NCBI RefSeq assembly: GCF_031656215.1 | Contig: NZ_CP134228.1 | Span: 2,189,001 to 2,253,000 of the forward strand | DNA length: 64,000 nt | Reading direction: 5' to 3' | Source: Mesorhizobium koreense | Lineage (GTDB): Bacteria; Pseudomonadota; Alphaproteobacteria; Rhizobiales; Rhizobiaceae | Part shown: piece by piece, positions 1 through 8,323 of the stretch | How positions within the stretch are numbered: position 1 is the stretch's first letter | How the letters are laid out: each line of letters starts with the position of its first letter | Program-made: the position numbers and the translations under genes | The notes under the pieces: model-generated | What the model saw: only the letters and a program-made list of their open reading frames with translations | Database searches by the model: none | Told to the model about the DNA's origin: nothing

Positions 1-519
1 GACGATCATCACGGTCCCGACCTCCGCTGCCGCGCGGCCGAAGCCGGCGAGCAGCGCGGTAACGAGGCTGAAGCGGCTATCCCATAGGAGCGTCGCCACG
101 CGGCCCGCCGGGCCGACGCCCATCGCGGTAAGTTCGTCGCGATATTCGCTCCAGAGATCCTCGATGGTCTGGCGCGCCAGCGCCGCGATGATGGGCAGCA
201 CCAGGAGCGCCTGCGCGACGACCATCGCGGCGGGCGTGAACAAGAGGCCGAACTCGCCGAGCGGCCCCGATCGCGAAAGGAGCAGGTAGACGGTCAACCC
301 GACAACGACCGGCGGCAGCCCCATGAAACCGTTGAGAACCACGACCACCGCGGAACGCCCGGGAAAGCGCGTGAGGGCCAGCATGGCTCCGAGAGGCAGG
401 CCGGCTATGACCGCGATCGCAACGGCGGACAGGCTGACCGCGAGCGACAGCCGCACGATGGCGAACAGCGTCGCATCACCACTCGCGATAAGTTGCCATG
501 CGCTGACGCCTTCCGACAT
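1..519 (-). CDS. tupB: Tungstate ABC transporter permease TupB (3' end outside window)
   Basis: The minus strand reads open from an ATG at 519 to the left edge, giving 173 residues. The N-terminus (MSEGVSAWQLIASGD, then hydrophobic stretches), the NGFMGLPPVVVGLTVYLLLS segment, a second segment with LFTPAAMVVAQ, and an EAA-like loop near the cut end (ELTAMGVGPAGR, then GFGRAAAEVG) match the TupB/ModB-like inner-membrane permease family. The GLPPVVVGL-YLLLSRSGPLG combination is typical of tungstate rather than molybdate permeases. tupC (ATPase) and tupA (binding protein) would be expected nearby outside the window. The divergent gene at 622 is the likely regulator. The specificity call is from family resemblance only. 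Confidence 0.8.
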   Translation of the reverse strand, partial: MSEGVSAWQLIASGDATLFAIVRLSLAVSLSAVAIAVIAGLPLGAMLALTRFPGRSAVVVVLNGFMGLPPVVVGLTVYLLLSRSGPLGEFGLLFTPAAMVVAQALLVLPIIAALARQTIEDLWSEYRDELTAMGVGPAGRVATLLWDSRFSLVTALLAGFGRAAAEVGTVMIV

Positions 520-621
520 TCAAAACCCTTGCCCGCGACAGATTCCACGCAACTTCTGCTGCATTCATTCTGTACTGGTCAAGTAATTGAACTTGCGCAG
601 GAATATGCATAAACTTGCAGG
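520..621. promoter_or_regulatory. Divergent promoter region between tupB and its putative regulator
   Basis: This 102-bp spacer must hold both divergent promoters. Two near-identical direct repeats (AACTTGCGCAGGA at 590-602 and AACTTGCAGGAT at 612-623) abut the regulator start and could be operator half-sites. This is a visual inference. Confidence 0.35.
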
Positions 622-1497
622 ATGGATCTACTGACGACAGCCGAAGCCGCCGACTATCTACGCCTGGGCGAGCGCAAACTTTACGAGCTGGTCGCCGAAA
701 ACCGGATTCCGTGCAGCAAGGTGACCGGCAAGTGGCTGTTTCCGCGCCACGAACTGGACCGTTGGGTTCTTTCGGGGCTGACCCGTCCCGCGGGCATGAT
801 CATGCCCGAACCGCCTCCGATCGTTGGCGGCAGCCAGGACGATCTGCTCGAATGGAGCCTGCGCCAGGCGGGCTCGGGCCTTGCGTCGCTCAACGAGGGT
901 ACGGAAACAGGGGTGATGCGGCTGTTGCGCGGGGAAGTCGCCGCTGCTGCGATCCATTTTCACAGCGAGGCCGACGATGCCAATGTCGTTGCAGCGCGCT
1001 CGATCCCTCAATTGCACGACGCGGTGCTGATCGGTTTCGTGCGGCGCGAGCAAGGGCTTCTGCTGCCGCCGGGCAACCCGAAATCACTCAACAGTCTTGC
1101 CGATGTCCTTGAGAACCATGCCCTGATAGCGGTGCGTCAGCCCGGCGCCGGAGCGGACATGCTGCTCGAACTATTGCTCGGCCGATGCGGTGCGCGGCGA
1201 GGCGATCTCAATCGACTTCAGCCACCCTGCCTCACAGGCCCTGATCTTGCCGCGGCAGTCCGTACCGGACGAGCCGATTGCGGCATCGCCACGCGCTCCG
1301 CGGCACTCGCAGCCGGTCTCGAATTCGTGTCGCTGATGTGGGAAAATTTCGATCTTTTGATGCGGCAGCGCACCTATTTCCAGCCTTCGGTGCAGGCGCT
1401 GGTGCGATTCCTCGGGCAGGACGGCTTCGCCCGACGCGCCGCCGAGCTGACCGGATACGACACGAGCCCGTCCGGAGAAATCCGGTTCGTCAGTTGA
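622..1497 (+). CDS. Excisionase-type HTH regulator fused to a periplasmic-binding-protein-like sensor domain
   Basis: The product has 291 residues. Residues 1-50 form an HTH_17/excisionase-like winged helix (LLTTAEAADYLRLGERKLYEL, with GKWLFPRHELDRWV). Residues of about 65-285 resemble the substrate-binding domain found in cytoplasmic molybdate- or tungstate-responsive regulators (PBP_like family). There is no signal peptide, so the binding domain should sense an intracellular ligand. The gene is divergent from tupB across 102 bp, so the simplest reading is oxyanion-dependent control of the tungstate transporter. Ligand and target are inferred from position. Confidence 0.75.
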   Translation: MDLLTTAEAADYLRLGERKLYELVAENRIPCSKVTGKWLFPRHELDRWVLSGLTRPAGMIMPEPPPIVGGSQDDLLEWSLRQAGSGLASLNEGTETGVMRLLRGEVAAAAIHFHSEADDANVVAARSIPQLHDAVLIGFVRREQGLLLPPGNPKSLNSLADVLENHALIAVRQPGAGADMLLELLLGRCGARRGDLNRLQPPCLTGPDLAAAVRTGRADCGIATRSAALAAGLEFVSLMWENFDLLMRQRTYFQPSVQALVRFLGQDGFARRAAELTGYDTSPSGEIRFVS

Positions 1498-1532
1498 CCC
1501 GCCTGTGTCTTTGACGCCCTAGGTCGCCGGCA

Positions 1533-1739
1533 TCAGCCGAGATCGATTTCACCTTCGACGACGTGGCGTAAGCCGGCGCGCTCCGCGGTGATCACGGCCT
1601 TCACGATCAGGCGCCCTTGACCCTTGAGGTCTTCCTTCTCCACGGCTTTTTCGATCGCCTGCTGCGAGGTCACGCCGACCTGCTTCAGAAACTTGCGCAT
1701 CGAGACGTTGAAAGGATCGGTTTCCATGTTCTGCGTCAT
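1533..1739 (-). CDS. Small conserved protein, DUF6494-like
   Basis: The 68-residue product, with core FNVSMRKFLKQVGVTSQQAIEKAV and a C-terminal HVVEGEIDLG, resembles the short DUF6494 proteins of proteobacteria. The start is supported by GAGG a few bases upstream of the ATG. It has no signal peptide or membrane segment. Function is unknown. It is convergent with the HTH regulator (35 bp apart) and has no obvious operon partner. Confidence 0.65.
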   Translation of the reverse strand: MTQNMETDPFNVSMRKFLKQVGVTSQQAIEKAVEKEDLKGQGRLIVKAVITAERAGLRHVVEGEIDLG

Positions 1740-2292
1740 GTGCCTGCCTCGAATTATGTGGATGATGCCGCTTCGCCAGTTCGATATTCGACGGGTTTCG
1801 CCCAGCGAAACGTACTGTCGCTAACGGAGCACGGAACCGTCAGGTGCGCAACGCATATGACGTTCGGCATAGCGCTGCTGGCGGCTGAGTACCTTCATGT
1901 GTCACTACCGAGGTGAGGCCCAAACCTGTCTCATCTCCGCTCTCCTGAAGCGCTACGATGAGCCGGAATTTTCCCGCTCTCAGTCCAACTCGCTCCCAGT
2001 CCAGAATGCCTTTACTCTCGGTTGAGACGATCCTGTCTCGTTGGTGCTGATGCCGACGAGAAATAATCGAAAACCACGATATGAACGACGAATACTCGTT
2101 ATGGATTGGAGTTCGATGCGAATGCTAAGCAAGAGCCGGTGAATTGAACACCTGTGTGCATTCAGCGGGCTTTACGTCGATCGCAGGCGGTTCCGGATCA
2201 CTAGGGCAATCGAGCAGCCCGGCCGGCTGCGTTCTTCTGCCGACGATCTTTTACAGCCCGCCGGAGAAATTCATGATCGATGGAGGATTTTG
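1740..2292. other. Long intergenic region upstream of the ureohydrolase cluster
   Basis: I see no convincing gene in these 553 bp. The A+T content rises towards 2040-2110. The octamer CCTGTCTC occurs twice (1925-1932 and 2032-2039), and the second copy is the right arm of a small inverted repeat GAGAC-6 nt-GTCTC (2024-2039). The promoter of the downstream ureohydrolase must lie here. A GGAGG at 2282-2286, six bases before the ATG at 2293, is its ribosome binding site. Confidence 0.4.
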
Positions 2293-3261
2293 ATGACAGG
2301 ACATGGATACGAGAGCGGGCGTCTCGATCTTCCTTTCGTGGGGCTTTGTACGTTCGGCAAGCGTCCCGCCTGCCTGGACTGGAACAAGATCGATGCGGAC
2401 GTCGCGGTCCTGGGCGTACCTTTCGACATGGGCACCCAATATCGTTCCGGCGCCCGCTTCGGCCCCCGCGCTATCCGCGAGGCATCGACGCTTTTCTCCT
2501 TCGGCCATAGTGGCGCCTATGATCATGAGGACGACGAGGTCTACCTGCCTCTCGACAAGGTGCGGATCGTCGACATCGGCGATGCCGACATCGTGCATAC
2601 CGATACCGCAACCAGCCACGCCAACACCGAAAAGGCAGTGCGGAAGATCCTCGAGAAAGGAGCCCTTCCGCTGGTGCTGGGCGGCGATCACGCCATCAAC
2701 ATCCCCTGCGTTCGGGCCTTCAGCGAACATGGTCCGATCCATATCGTGCAGATCGACGCGCATCTGGACTTCGTCGATGTCCGCCACGGCGTGCGGGAAG
2801 GTCACGGCAATCCCATGCGGCGGGCCGCCGAGCAGTCTCATGTTACAGGACTGAGCCAGATCGGCATCCGCAACGTTTCCTCGACCGCCCGGGACGGTTA
2901 CGAGGATGCGCGCCAGCGGGGCTCGACGATTCTTTCCGTGCGGCAGGCGCGCAAACTCGGCGCCGAGGGCGTTCTTGCCGGCATACCGGCCGGCTCCCGC
3001 TATTACGTGACACTCGATATCGACGGCTTCGATCCTTCGATTGCGCCCGGAACGGGCACGCCCAGCCACGGCGGCTTCCTGTACTATGAAGTCATGGAAA
3101 TCCTGAAGGGCCTGGTCAAGCGGGGCGACGTCGTCGGCATCGATCTCGTCGAGGTCGCGCCGGCTTACGATCCTTCGGGCATAACCGGATTCCTGGCGGC
3201 ACAGGTATTGTTGAATTTCCTGGGCTATATCTTTGTCGAACGGGAAGCGCGGAAAGGCTGA
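2293..3261 (+). CDS. Ureohydrolase-family hydrolase A (agmatinase/guanidino-compound hydrolase type)
   Basis: The 322-residue product has the complete ureohydrolase signature: GGDH (H133), DAHLD (D155, H157, D159), HGNPMRR (H171), LDIDGFDP (D242, D244) and DLVEVAP (E287). These should bind two Mn2+ (or Ni2+ in some members) and hydrolyse a guanidino group to urea plus an amine. ATG at 2293 is chosen over an in-frame TTG at 2290 because GGAGG lies six bases upstream of it. It is followed after 18 bp by a DUF1989 gene, probably in one transcript. Compared with paralogue C at 9372 it has a long insertion-rich segment around residues 70-110, so the substrates probably differ. The substrate cannot be assigned by eye. 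Confidence 0.85.
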   Translation: MTGHGYESGRLDLPFVGLCTFGKRPACLDWNKIDADVAVLGVPFDMGTQYRSGARFGPRAIREASTLFSFGHSGAYDHEDDEVYLPLDKVRIVDIGDADIVHTDTATSHANTEKAVRKILEKGALPLVLGGDHAINIPCVRAFSEHGPIHIVQIDAHLDFVDVRHGVREGHGNPMRRAAEQSHVTGLSQIGIRNVSSTARDGYEDARQRGSTILSVRQARKLGAEGVLAGIPAGSRYYVTLDIDGFDPSIAPGTGTPSHGGFLYYEVMEILKGLVKRGDVVGIDLVEVAPAYDPSGITGFLAAQVLLNFLGYIFVEREARKG

Positions 3262-3279
3262 ACGAAAAGGAAGCGGAGC

Positions 3280-3912
3280 ATGGACAAGAGCGGTCAGCAG
3301 GACAAGGTCTGCGTCATCCCCGCACGCAAAGGCGTCGCCGCGCGTGTGAGGAAGGGCCAGATCGTCACTGTCATCAACACGCATGGAAGCCAGGTCGTGG
3401 ATACATGGGCGTTTTGCGCGAACGATGTGACCGAGTTCATGTCGATGGAGCACAGCCGCGGTGCCATGCTGAAGCTCAATCCGAAAGTCGGCGATACGCT
3501 GCGCAGCAACAGGCGTCGCCCGATGCTGACCGTCGTGGAAGACACATCCGGCGGCGTGCACGATACGCTGATCGCGGCATGCGATCGCTATCGTTACGAG
3601 CAGCTGGGGCATGCAGGCCACCACGACAATTGCACCGATAATCTCGCCGCGGCTCTGTCGGTGCTCGGCCTTGCGCCGCCGGAAACCCCGTCTCCTCTCA
3701 ATCTGTTCATGAATATTCCGGTCGGCGAACAGGGTTCGATCTCTTTCGAGGCCCCGGTCTCGGAGCCGGGCTCCCATGTTTCGTTGCTGGCGGAAATGGA
3801 TATCGTCGTCGCTTTTTCGGCCTGCCCGCAGGACCTCGTGCCGGTCAACGGAGCCGCGTGCGTTCCAACGGACGCCCACTACAGGATCGATGACGGGGCG
3901 CCCCGCATTTAA
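3280..3912 (+). CDS. DUF1989 (urea-carboxylase-associated family) protein
   Basis: The 210-residue product belongs to DUF1989. It shows an N-terminal VRKGQIVTVINTHGSQVVDT stretch, a central HDTLIAACD segment, and H/C-rich GHHDNCTDN likely to bind metal. Characterised members (CgdA/CgdB) are the two subunits of carboxyguanidine deiminase, formerly called urea-carboxylase-associated proteins. Here there is a single copy and no guanidine or urea carboxylase in the window. It follows a ureohydrolase by 18 bp instead. That suggests it deiminates another amidino or guanidino intermediate, but this is inference. The start ATG at 3280 is preceded by GGAAGCGGAG. Confidence 0.8.
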   Translation: MDKSGQQDKVCVIPARKGVAARVRKGQIVTVINTHGSQVVDTWAFCANDVTEFMSMEHSRGAMLKLNPKVGDTLRSNRRRPMLTVVEDTSGGVHDTLIAACDRYRYEQLGHAGHHDNCTDNLAAALSVLGLAPPETPSPLNLFMNIPVGEQGSISFEAPVSEPGSHVSLLAEMDIVVAFSACPQDLVPVNGAACVPTDAHYRIDDGAPRI

Positions 3913-3921
3913 CGCCCGAAG

Positions 3922-4869
3922 CTATTTTCTGCGGCTGGTCGGCGGTGGATTATGCCCTGGATCTACGGGACGCTGGCCGCTGCTGGCTACCCTCCTTCGC
4001 AATTCCTGAGTGAATATCCGTTGCGACAGGGAAGCTTTCTTGTGCTTGGGCGAGATGATGACGAACGGCGAGCGGATTTGCGCTTCGGGAACCAGCAGCG
4101 CCTTGAGCCGGTTTTTCTCCCTGAACATGACCGTCATGTGGTCCGGCAGGTAGCCGAGAAAGTGGCCGCTTAGAATGTACATGGCCTGCGCCTCGATATT
4201 CGAGGCATAGGCGCCGACCCTTGCATCTGGAATGTATTGCAACTCGGACTTGTTCGCATATGGCCGCACCACGACCTGTGCCGCCTCCACGTCCGCCTTC
4301 GTCACGACCTTCTTGCCGAACAGCGGATGACGTTCGCTGCAATACAGGGAGTTTATTTCGTGATGGAACTCTGTTTGTGCGTAACCGGGAAGCAGTTTTA
4401 TGCGCGGGGAGATGGCGCAATCGATGCCGCCCTTGGCGATATCGGCTATGAGCTGTTCCGGCGAGCCGATCGTTATGCGCAAATCGACCTCGCTGGCCTT
4501 TCTGATGAATTGATCGATTACGTCGTCAAGCCCGAGGGCCGTATCGGTGACGGTCGCATCGACGATCCCCACGCGCAGTACGCCGGTCGCGCGCGAACGT
4601 AGCTCACCCAGTTGTTGCTCGAACGACGAGAGCGCCGACGTCAGCGAATGGGAATAATCGTAGACGGCGCTGCCGCGGTCGGTGAGCGCGAAGCCACGCC
4701 GCCCGCGCTGGCACAGCGAAAAACCGAGCCGCTGCTCAAGCGCATTGATCTGGAAGCTGATCGTCGATTGGCTCATGGAAAGCGCCAGTTGCGCGCCGGT
4801 GAAGCCGCCATGCTCCACCACAGAACGGAAAACCCGCAGCGCTCGAATATCGGATGCCGACAACCGCAT
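3922..4869 (-). CDS. LysR-family transcriptional regulator
   Basis: From ATG at 4869 the product has 315 residues: MRLSASDIRALRVFRSVVEH, then the LysR winged HTH (GGFTGAQLALSMSQSTISFQ) and an effector-binding domain. AGGGAG seven bases upstream supports this start over an in-frame one at 4911. The gene is convergent with the DUF1989 gene (9 bp apart) and divergent from the importer binding protein at 5128 across a 258-bp spacer, the usual arrangement for control of the adjacent transporter operon. The inducer is unknown but is plausibly the transported guanidino compound. Confidence 0.88.
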   Translation of the reverse strand: MRLSASDIRALRVFRSVVEHGGFTGAQLALSMSQSTISFQINALEQRLGFSLCQRGRRGFALTDRGSAVYDYSHSLTSALSSFEQQLGELRSRATGVLRVGIVDATVTDTALGLDDVIDQFIRKASEVDLRITIGSPEQLIADIAKGGIDCAISPRIKLLPGYAQTEFHHEINSLYCSERHPLFGKKVVTKADVEAAQVVVRPYANKSELQYIPDARVGAYASNIEAQAMYILSGHFLGYLPDHMTVMFREKNRLKALLVPEAQIRSPFVIISPKHKKASLSQRIFTQELRRRVASSGQRPVDPGHNPPPTSRRK

Positions 4870-5127
4870 ATGGGAGCTCCCTGAAGCGCGCGCCCGGCCC
4901 AGCGGCGTCACATCGTAAATTCCGATCTATAGTCTATTCCTTCCACATTTATCAGAGAGTCAATGCTGCTATGCTGCGGTCGTACGATTTCCGCATCGCC
5001 GGTCGGTACGGGGAATGCCTAGGGGTGGATGCATAAGTCGCGGATGATGGAAACCGCACTGCACGCGACGCAAATCACGTGAACTGAAATTCAACAACGA
5101 GCGAGAACATGGGGACAGGAGGAATTC

Positions 5128-5982
5128 ATGCGATCTGCTTTGAAGTTGTGCGCCTCGGCGTTGCTTGCCGCTTCGCTGTCGCTGGTGATGGCGAGCGTAG
5201 CCACCGCAGCCGATCTTCTTGAACGGATCAAGGAAAAGGGCGAGATCGTCATCGCTTCGGAGGCCCGCTACCCGCCGTTCGAATATGTCGAGAACGGCAA
5301 GATCGTAGGCTACGGCGTGGATCTCTTCCAGGAAGTCATGAAGGCGCTTCCGGATGTCAAGGTCACGCGTCTCGACCTGCCGTTCCAGGGCCTGCTGCCC
5401 GGTTTGCAGACCAAGAAGTTCGATGCGATCATTACATCGGTCACGGTGAACAAGCAGCGCTACGACACCTATCGGCTATCCTTGCCAATCGCCGATGCCT
5501 CTTTCGCGTACGTCAAGCGCAAGGGCGATACATCGCTCAACAAGCCCGAGGATTTGAGCGGCAAGACCGTCGGCACGCAGGCCGGCTCGGCCCAGCTCAA
5601 GGCCACCCAGTCTTTCTCCAAACAGCTCGAGGGGAAGGGACTGGCGCCGATCGCCAGCATACAGACATACGTGGACTTCAACGAAGCCTATGCCGACCTC
5701 GCTGCGGGACGGACCGACGCGGTGGTGAACTCGCTGCCCAACCTGCTCTACCTGCAAAAGCAGCGCGGCGACGTTTTCGAAACCGTGCAGACGACCTTCG
5801 GAGCACCGACCTATTTCAGCTGGGCCTTTCGCAAGGACGACGACAGCAAGTCGCTGGCCGATCTCGTCGACGATCAGTTCCGGAAGCTCGCGGCCGATGG
5901 AACGATGGCCAAGCTTCAGGAGAAGTGGTTCGGTTTCACAATGAAACTGCCGACCGACGCGCTTCCTGTGCCGCAGGAGTGA
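5128..5982 (+). CDS. Polar-amino-acid-type ABC transporter substrate-binding protein
   Basis: The 284-residue product has a Sec signal peptide (basic MRSALK, hydrophobic core, cleavage near ASVATAA, residue 28). The mature part is an SBP family 3 protein (EIVIASEARYPPFEYVENG, GYGVDLF, ITSVTVNKQR). R111 and D197 (AAGRTDAVV) fall where this family binds the carboxylate and amino group of amino acids, so the ligand may be an amino-acid-like guanidino compound. AGGAGG precedes the ATG. It is the first gene of an importer operon that runs into two ureohydrolases. Confidence 0.88.
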   Translation: MRSALKLCASALLAASLSLVMASVATAADLLERIKEKGEIVIASEARYPPFEYVENGKIVGYGVDLFQEVMKALPDVKVTRLDLPFQGLLPGLQTKKFDAIITSVTVNKQRYDTYRLSLPIADASFAYVKRKGDTSLNKPEDLSGKTVGTQAGSAQLKATQSFSKQLEGKGLAPIASIQTYVDFNEAYADLAAGRTDAVVNSLPNLLYLQKQRGDVFETVQTTFGAPTYFSWAFRKDDDSKSLADLVDDQFRKLAADGTMAKLQEKWFGFTMKLPTDALPVPQE

Positions 5983-6002
5983 CGACAACTCCGGCTCGGC
6001 CG

Positions 6003-6055
6003 GACGCCGCGGGGACAATTGCGACAGCGTGAGCATGCGTCCCCGCAGCGGCGTC
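6003..6055 (+). promoter_or_regulatory. Intercistronic stem-loop after the binding-protein gene
   Basis: GACGCCGCGGGGAC (6003-6016) pairs with GTCCCCGCAGCGGCGTC (6039-6055), with one 3-nt bulge and a 22-nt loop. There is no T-run. It sits in the 136-bp gap between the binding protein and the first permease, where such hairpins often stabilise the binding-protein mRNA or attenuate read-through. Confidence 0.55.
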
Positions 6056-6118
6056 GGTTGTATCGTCAGGATATCTCCCCGCGCCGGTTTCGGATCAAGC
6101 TTTTCAGGGTGATGTTCG

Positions 6119-6772
6119 GTGGCTACAATTGCCCTCATCCAGGACAATCTGCCCATGATGCTGTGGGGCACGGGCGTCACGATCCTCGTCTCGGGCGTGG
6201 CCATTGTGCTCGGCATGCCGCTCGGCCTGCTGCTGTGCTTCGGATTGACGTCCGCGAGCGCGTTGCGGCGCCGGGTTTCACGCATCTACCAGAGTGTGTG
6301 GCGCGGTACGCCCATCCTCGTGCAGTTGCTGATCATCTATTACCTGCTGCCGCTGATCGGCATAAACGTGGCGCCCATCCTCGCGGCCATCCTCGCACTG
6401 ACGCTCAACACCATCGCCTTCCAGGCTGAAATCTTCCGCGGCGGGCTCTTGGCGATCCCGCCCGGACAAATGGAAGCCGCTCGCATGGTGGGGATTCGCA
6501 AGTGGTCGGCGCGCATCTACATACTTGTTCCGCAGATATTCCGGCTGGTCATCCCCTCGCTGGTCAACGAGACCATCAGCATCCTGAAGAATTCCTCGCT
6601 GGTTTCCGTTATCGCGGTGACGGAACTGATGCGCGTAAGCCAACAGATCGTGGCGACGACCTACCGTCCGTTCGAGATCTACATCACGGCTGCCGTCATC
6701 TACATCGTCACCAATTTCCTTTTGTCGCTGATCGGCCGCGCCGCGGAGCAGCGGCTGGCGCGCGGGACCTGA
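6119..6772 (+). CDS. Amino-acid-type ABC transporter permease 1 (HisM/GlnP family)
   Basis: The 217-residue inner-membrane permease has several hydrophobic helices and the conserved block AEIFRGGLLAIPPGQMEAARMVG, the EAA loop that contacts the ATPase. GTG at 6119 is used as start, with AGGG nine bases upstream. It encodes MATIALIQDNLPMMLWGTGV, which matches the usual family N-terminus. The ORF ends four bases before the second permease, so the two are cotranscribed and probably form the heterodimeric channel. Confidence 0.87.
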   Translation: MATIALIQDNLPMMLWGTGVTILVSGVAIVLGMPLGLLLCFGLTSASALRRRVSRIYQSVWRGTPILVQLLIIYYLLPLIGINVAPILAAILALTLNTIAFQAEIFRGGLLAIPPGQMEAARMVGIRKWSARIYILVPQIFRLVIPSLVNETISILKNSSLVSVIAVTELMRVSQQIVATTYRPFEIYITAAVIYIVTNFLLSLIGRAAEQRLARGT

Positions 6773-6776
6773 GCCC

Positions 6777-7427
6777 ATGACACAGTTTTTCGACCTGTGG
6801 GTACAGTACGCGCCGCTGATGCTCGCCGGACTGGTGACGACGGCGTGGATTTGCGCGCTGGCGACCGTTTTGGGCATAGCCGTCGGCCTCGTTCTCGCCT
6901 GCCTGGAGGGGGTGGGCTTGAAGCCGCTGCACTGGGCCGTGCGCACCTACATCGAGATCATGCGCGGCTTGCCGATCCTGATCCTGCTCTTTGTGCTCTA
7001 CTACGGCGGGCCGAGCATCGGGCTCAGGCTGGATGCGGAAACGGTCGGCGTATTCGGCCTCGGCTTCTACGGCGCCGCCTATTTCGCGGAAATCTTCCGC
7101 TCCGGCTTCCAGTCCATCCCCAAGGGGCAGATCGAGGCCGCCCGCATGGCCGGTCTCACGAGCACGCAGATCGTGCGCCATATCAAGTTGCCGCAGATGC
7201 TGGTCCTGATCACGCCGCCAATGGTCAACGAGGTCATCATCCTCATCAAGGAATCGGCGGTTCTTTCCATCATCACGGTCGCCGAACTGACCAAGAATAC
7301 GACGCAATTCGTCAACGAGACCTATGCCGTCATCCAGCCCTATCTCGCTGCCGCGCTGCTTTACTGGCTGCTGGTGGAAGCCGTCGCACAGGTCGGTAAA
7401 TACGTAGAGCGGCGCGTACGGTTTTAG
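6777..7427 (+). CDS. Amino-acid-type ABC transporter permease 2 (HisQ/GlnP family)
   Basis: The 216-residue integral membrane permease has the EAA block AEIFRSGFQSIPKGQIEAARMAG and a C-terminal helix ending in YVERRVRF. It resembles permease 1 but is clearly a distinct paralogue, as expected for a heterodimer. It starts four bases after permease 1 and is followed three bases later by the ATPase, so the order is binding protein, permease, permease, ATPase. Confidence 0.87.
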   Translation: MTQFFDLWVQYAPLMLAGLVTTAWICALATVLGIAVGLVLACLEGVGLKPLHWAVRTYIEIMRGLPILILLFVLYYGGPSIGLRLDAETVGVFGLGFYGAAYFAEIFRSGFQSIPKGQIEAARMAGLTSTQIVRHIKLPQMLVLITPPMVNEVIILIKESAVLSIITVAELTKNTTQFVNETYAVIQPYLAAALLYWLLVEAVAQVGKYVERRVRF

Positions 7428-7430
7428 GCG

Positions 7431-8291
7431 ATGTATCTACAGAACGATCGGACAGAAGCGATGGTCACCCAATCTTCCGAACCCGTCATCAAGATCCGGG
7501 ATTTGACGAAGGAGTTCGGCAAGTTCACCGCACTGTCCGGAATATCGCTGGATATCAACCCCTCGGAGGTTGTCTGCATCATCGGTCCTTCCGGGTCGGG
7601 CAAGAGCACGCTGCTGCGCTGCACCAGTTTCCTCGAGGAATACACGAGCGGTGAAATCGAAATCGAAGGCCGCCTTCTCGGCTACCGAAGGTCGGGCACC
7701 GCACTGATACGCGAAAGCGAGCGTAACATCGATGCCGTACGGCGGAATGTCGGCATGGTGTTCCAGCACTTCAATCTGTGGCCGCATATGACGGTGCTGG
7801 ACAATGTGACGCTGGGACCCCGCCTGACCAAGCGCATCCCGGTCACAAAGGCCCGGGAGGCAGGCCACCGAGCGCTCGCCAAGGTCGGATTGGGTGATTT
7901 CGCGGACCGCTATCCCTCGCAGCTCTCCGGGGGGCAGCAGCAACGCGTCGGCATCGCCCGCGCGCTCGCCATGGAGCCGCATGTGATCCTGTTCGACGAG
8001 CCGACCTCCGCCCTCGATCCGCAGCTTGTCGGCGAAGTTCTCGATACCATGAAGCAGTTGGCCAGTGAGGGTATTACGATGGTGATCGTCACCCACGAAA
8101 TGGGTTTCGCGGCCCAGGTTGCCGACCGCGTCGTGTTCATGGACCACGGCAAGGTGATCGAGCAGGGTCCACCCGCCAAGCTGTTCAACAAGCCGCAAAG
8201 CTCACGCCTGCGGGAATTTCTCGACACCTGGAGGTCTCGCAACATGCTCTTCCAGACCGAGCAGGCGACTGCCGGGGAACAGAGCCAGTGA
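7431..8291 (+). CDS. Amino-acid-type ABC transporter ATP-binding protein (HisP/GlnQ family)
   Basis: The 286-residue ATPase has Walker A GPSGSGKST (about residues 52-60), Q-loop VFQHFNLWPH, signature LSGGQQQRV, Walker B VILFDEPTSALDP and switch-loop THEMGF. An insertion (GYRRSGTALIRESERN) before the Q-loop is common in this subfamily. The start may be 7431 or the in-frame ATG at 7461, since neither has a strong ribosome binding site. It is last of the four transporter genes and lies 32 bp ahead of ureohydrolase B. Confidence 0.9.
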   Translation: MYLQNDRTEAMVTQSSEPVIKIRDLTKEFGKFTALSGISLDINPSEVVCIIGPSGSGKSTLLRCTSFLEEYTSGEIEIEGRLLGYRRSGTALIRESERNIDAVRRNVGMVFQHFNLWPHMTVLDNVTLGPRLTKRIPVTKAREAGHRALAKVGLGDFADRYPSQLSGGQQQRVGIARALAMEPHVILFDEPTSALDPQLVGEVLDTMKQLASEGITMVIVTHEMGFAAQVADRVVFMDHGKVIEQGPPAKLFNKPQSSRLREFLDTWRSRNMLFQTEQATAGEQSQ

Positions 8292-8323
8292 TTCCTGTCG
8301 CAAAGTCGTGAAGGAGCGCGCTC

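Noticed and set aside
2190-2292. Guanidine-I (ykkC) riboswitch upstream of ureohydrolase A
   Set aside because: CTAGGG and a CCGGAGA-like string occur, but the conserved GGUCCGAGAG core and the pairing layout are not present. A covariance-model search (Infernal with the ykkC model) would settle it.
2251-3879. Minus-strand open frame of 542 codons over ureohydrolase A and the DUF1989 gene
   Set aside because: It is antisense to two clear family genes and has no recognisable motif. Long antisense frames are common in GC-rich DNA.
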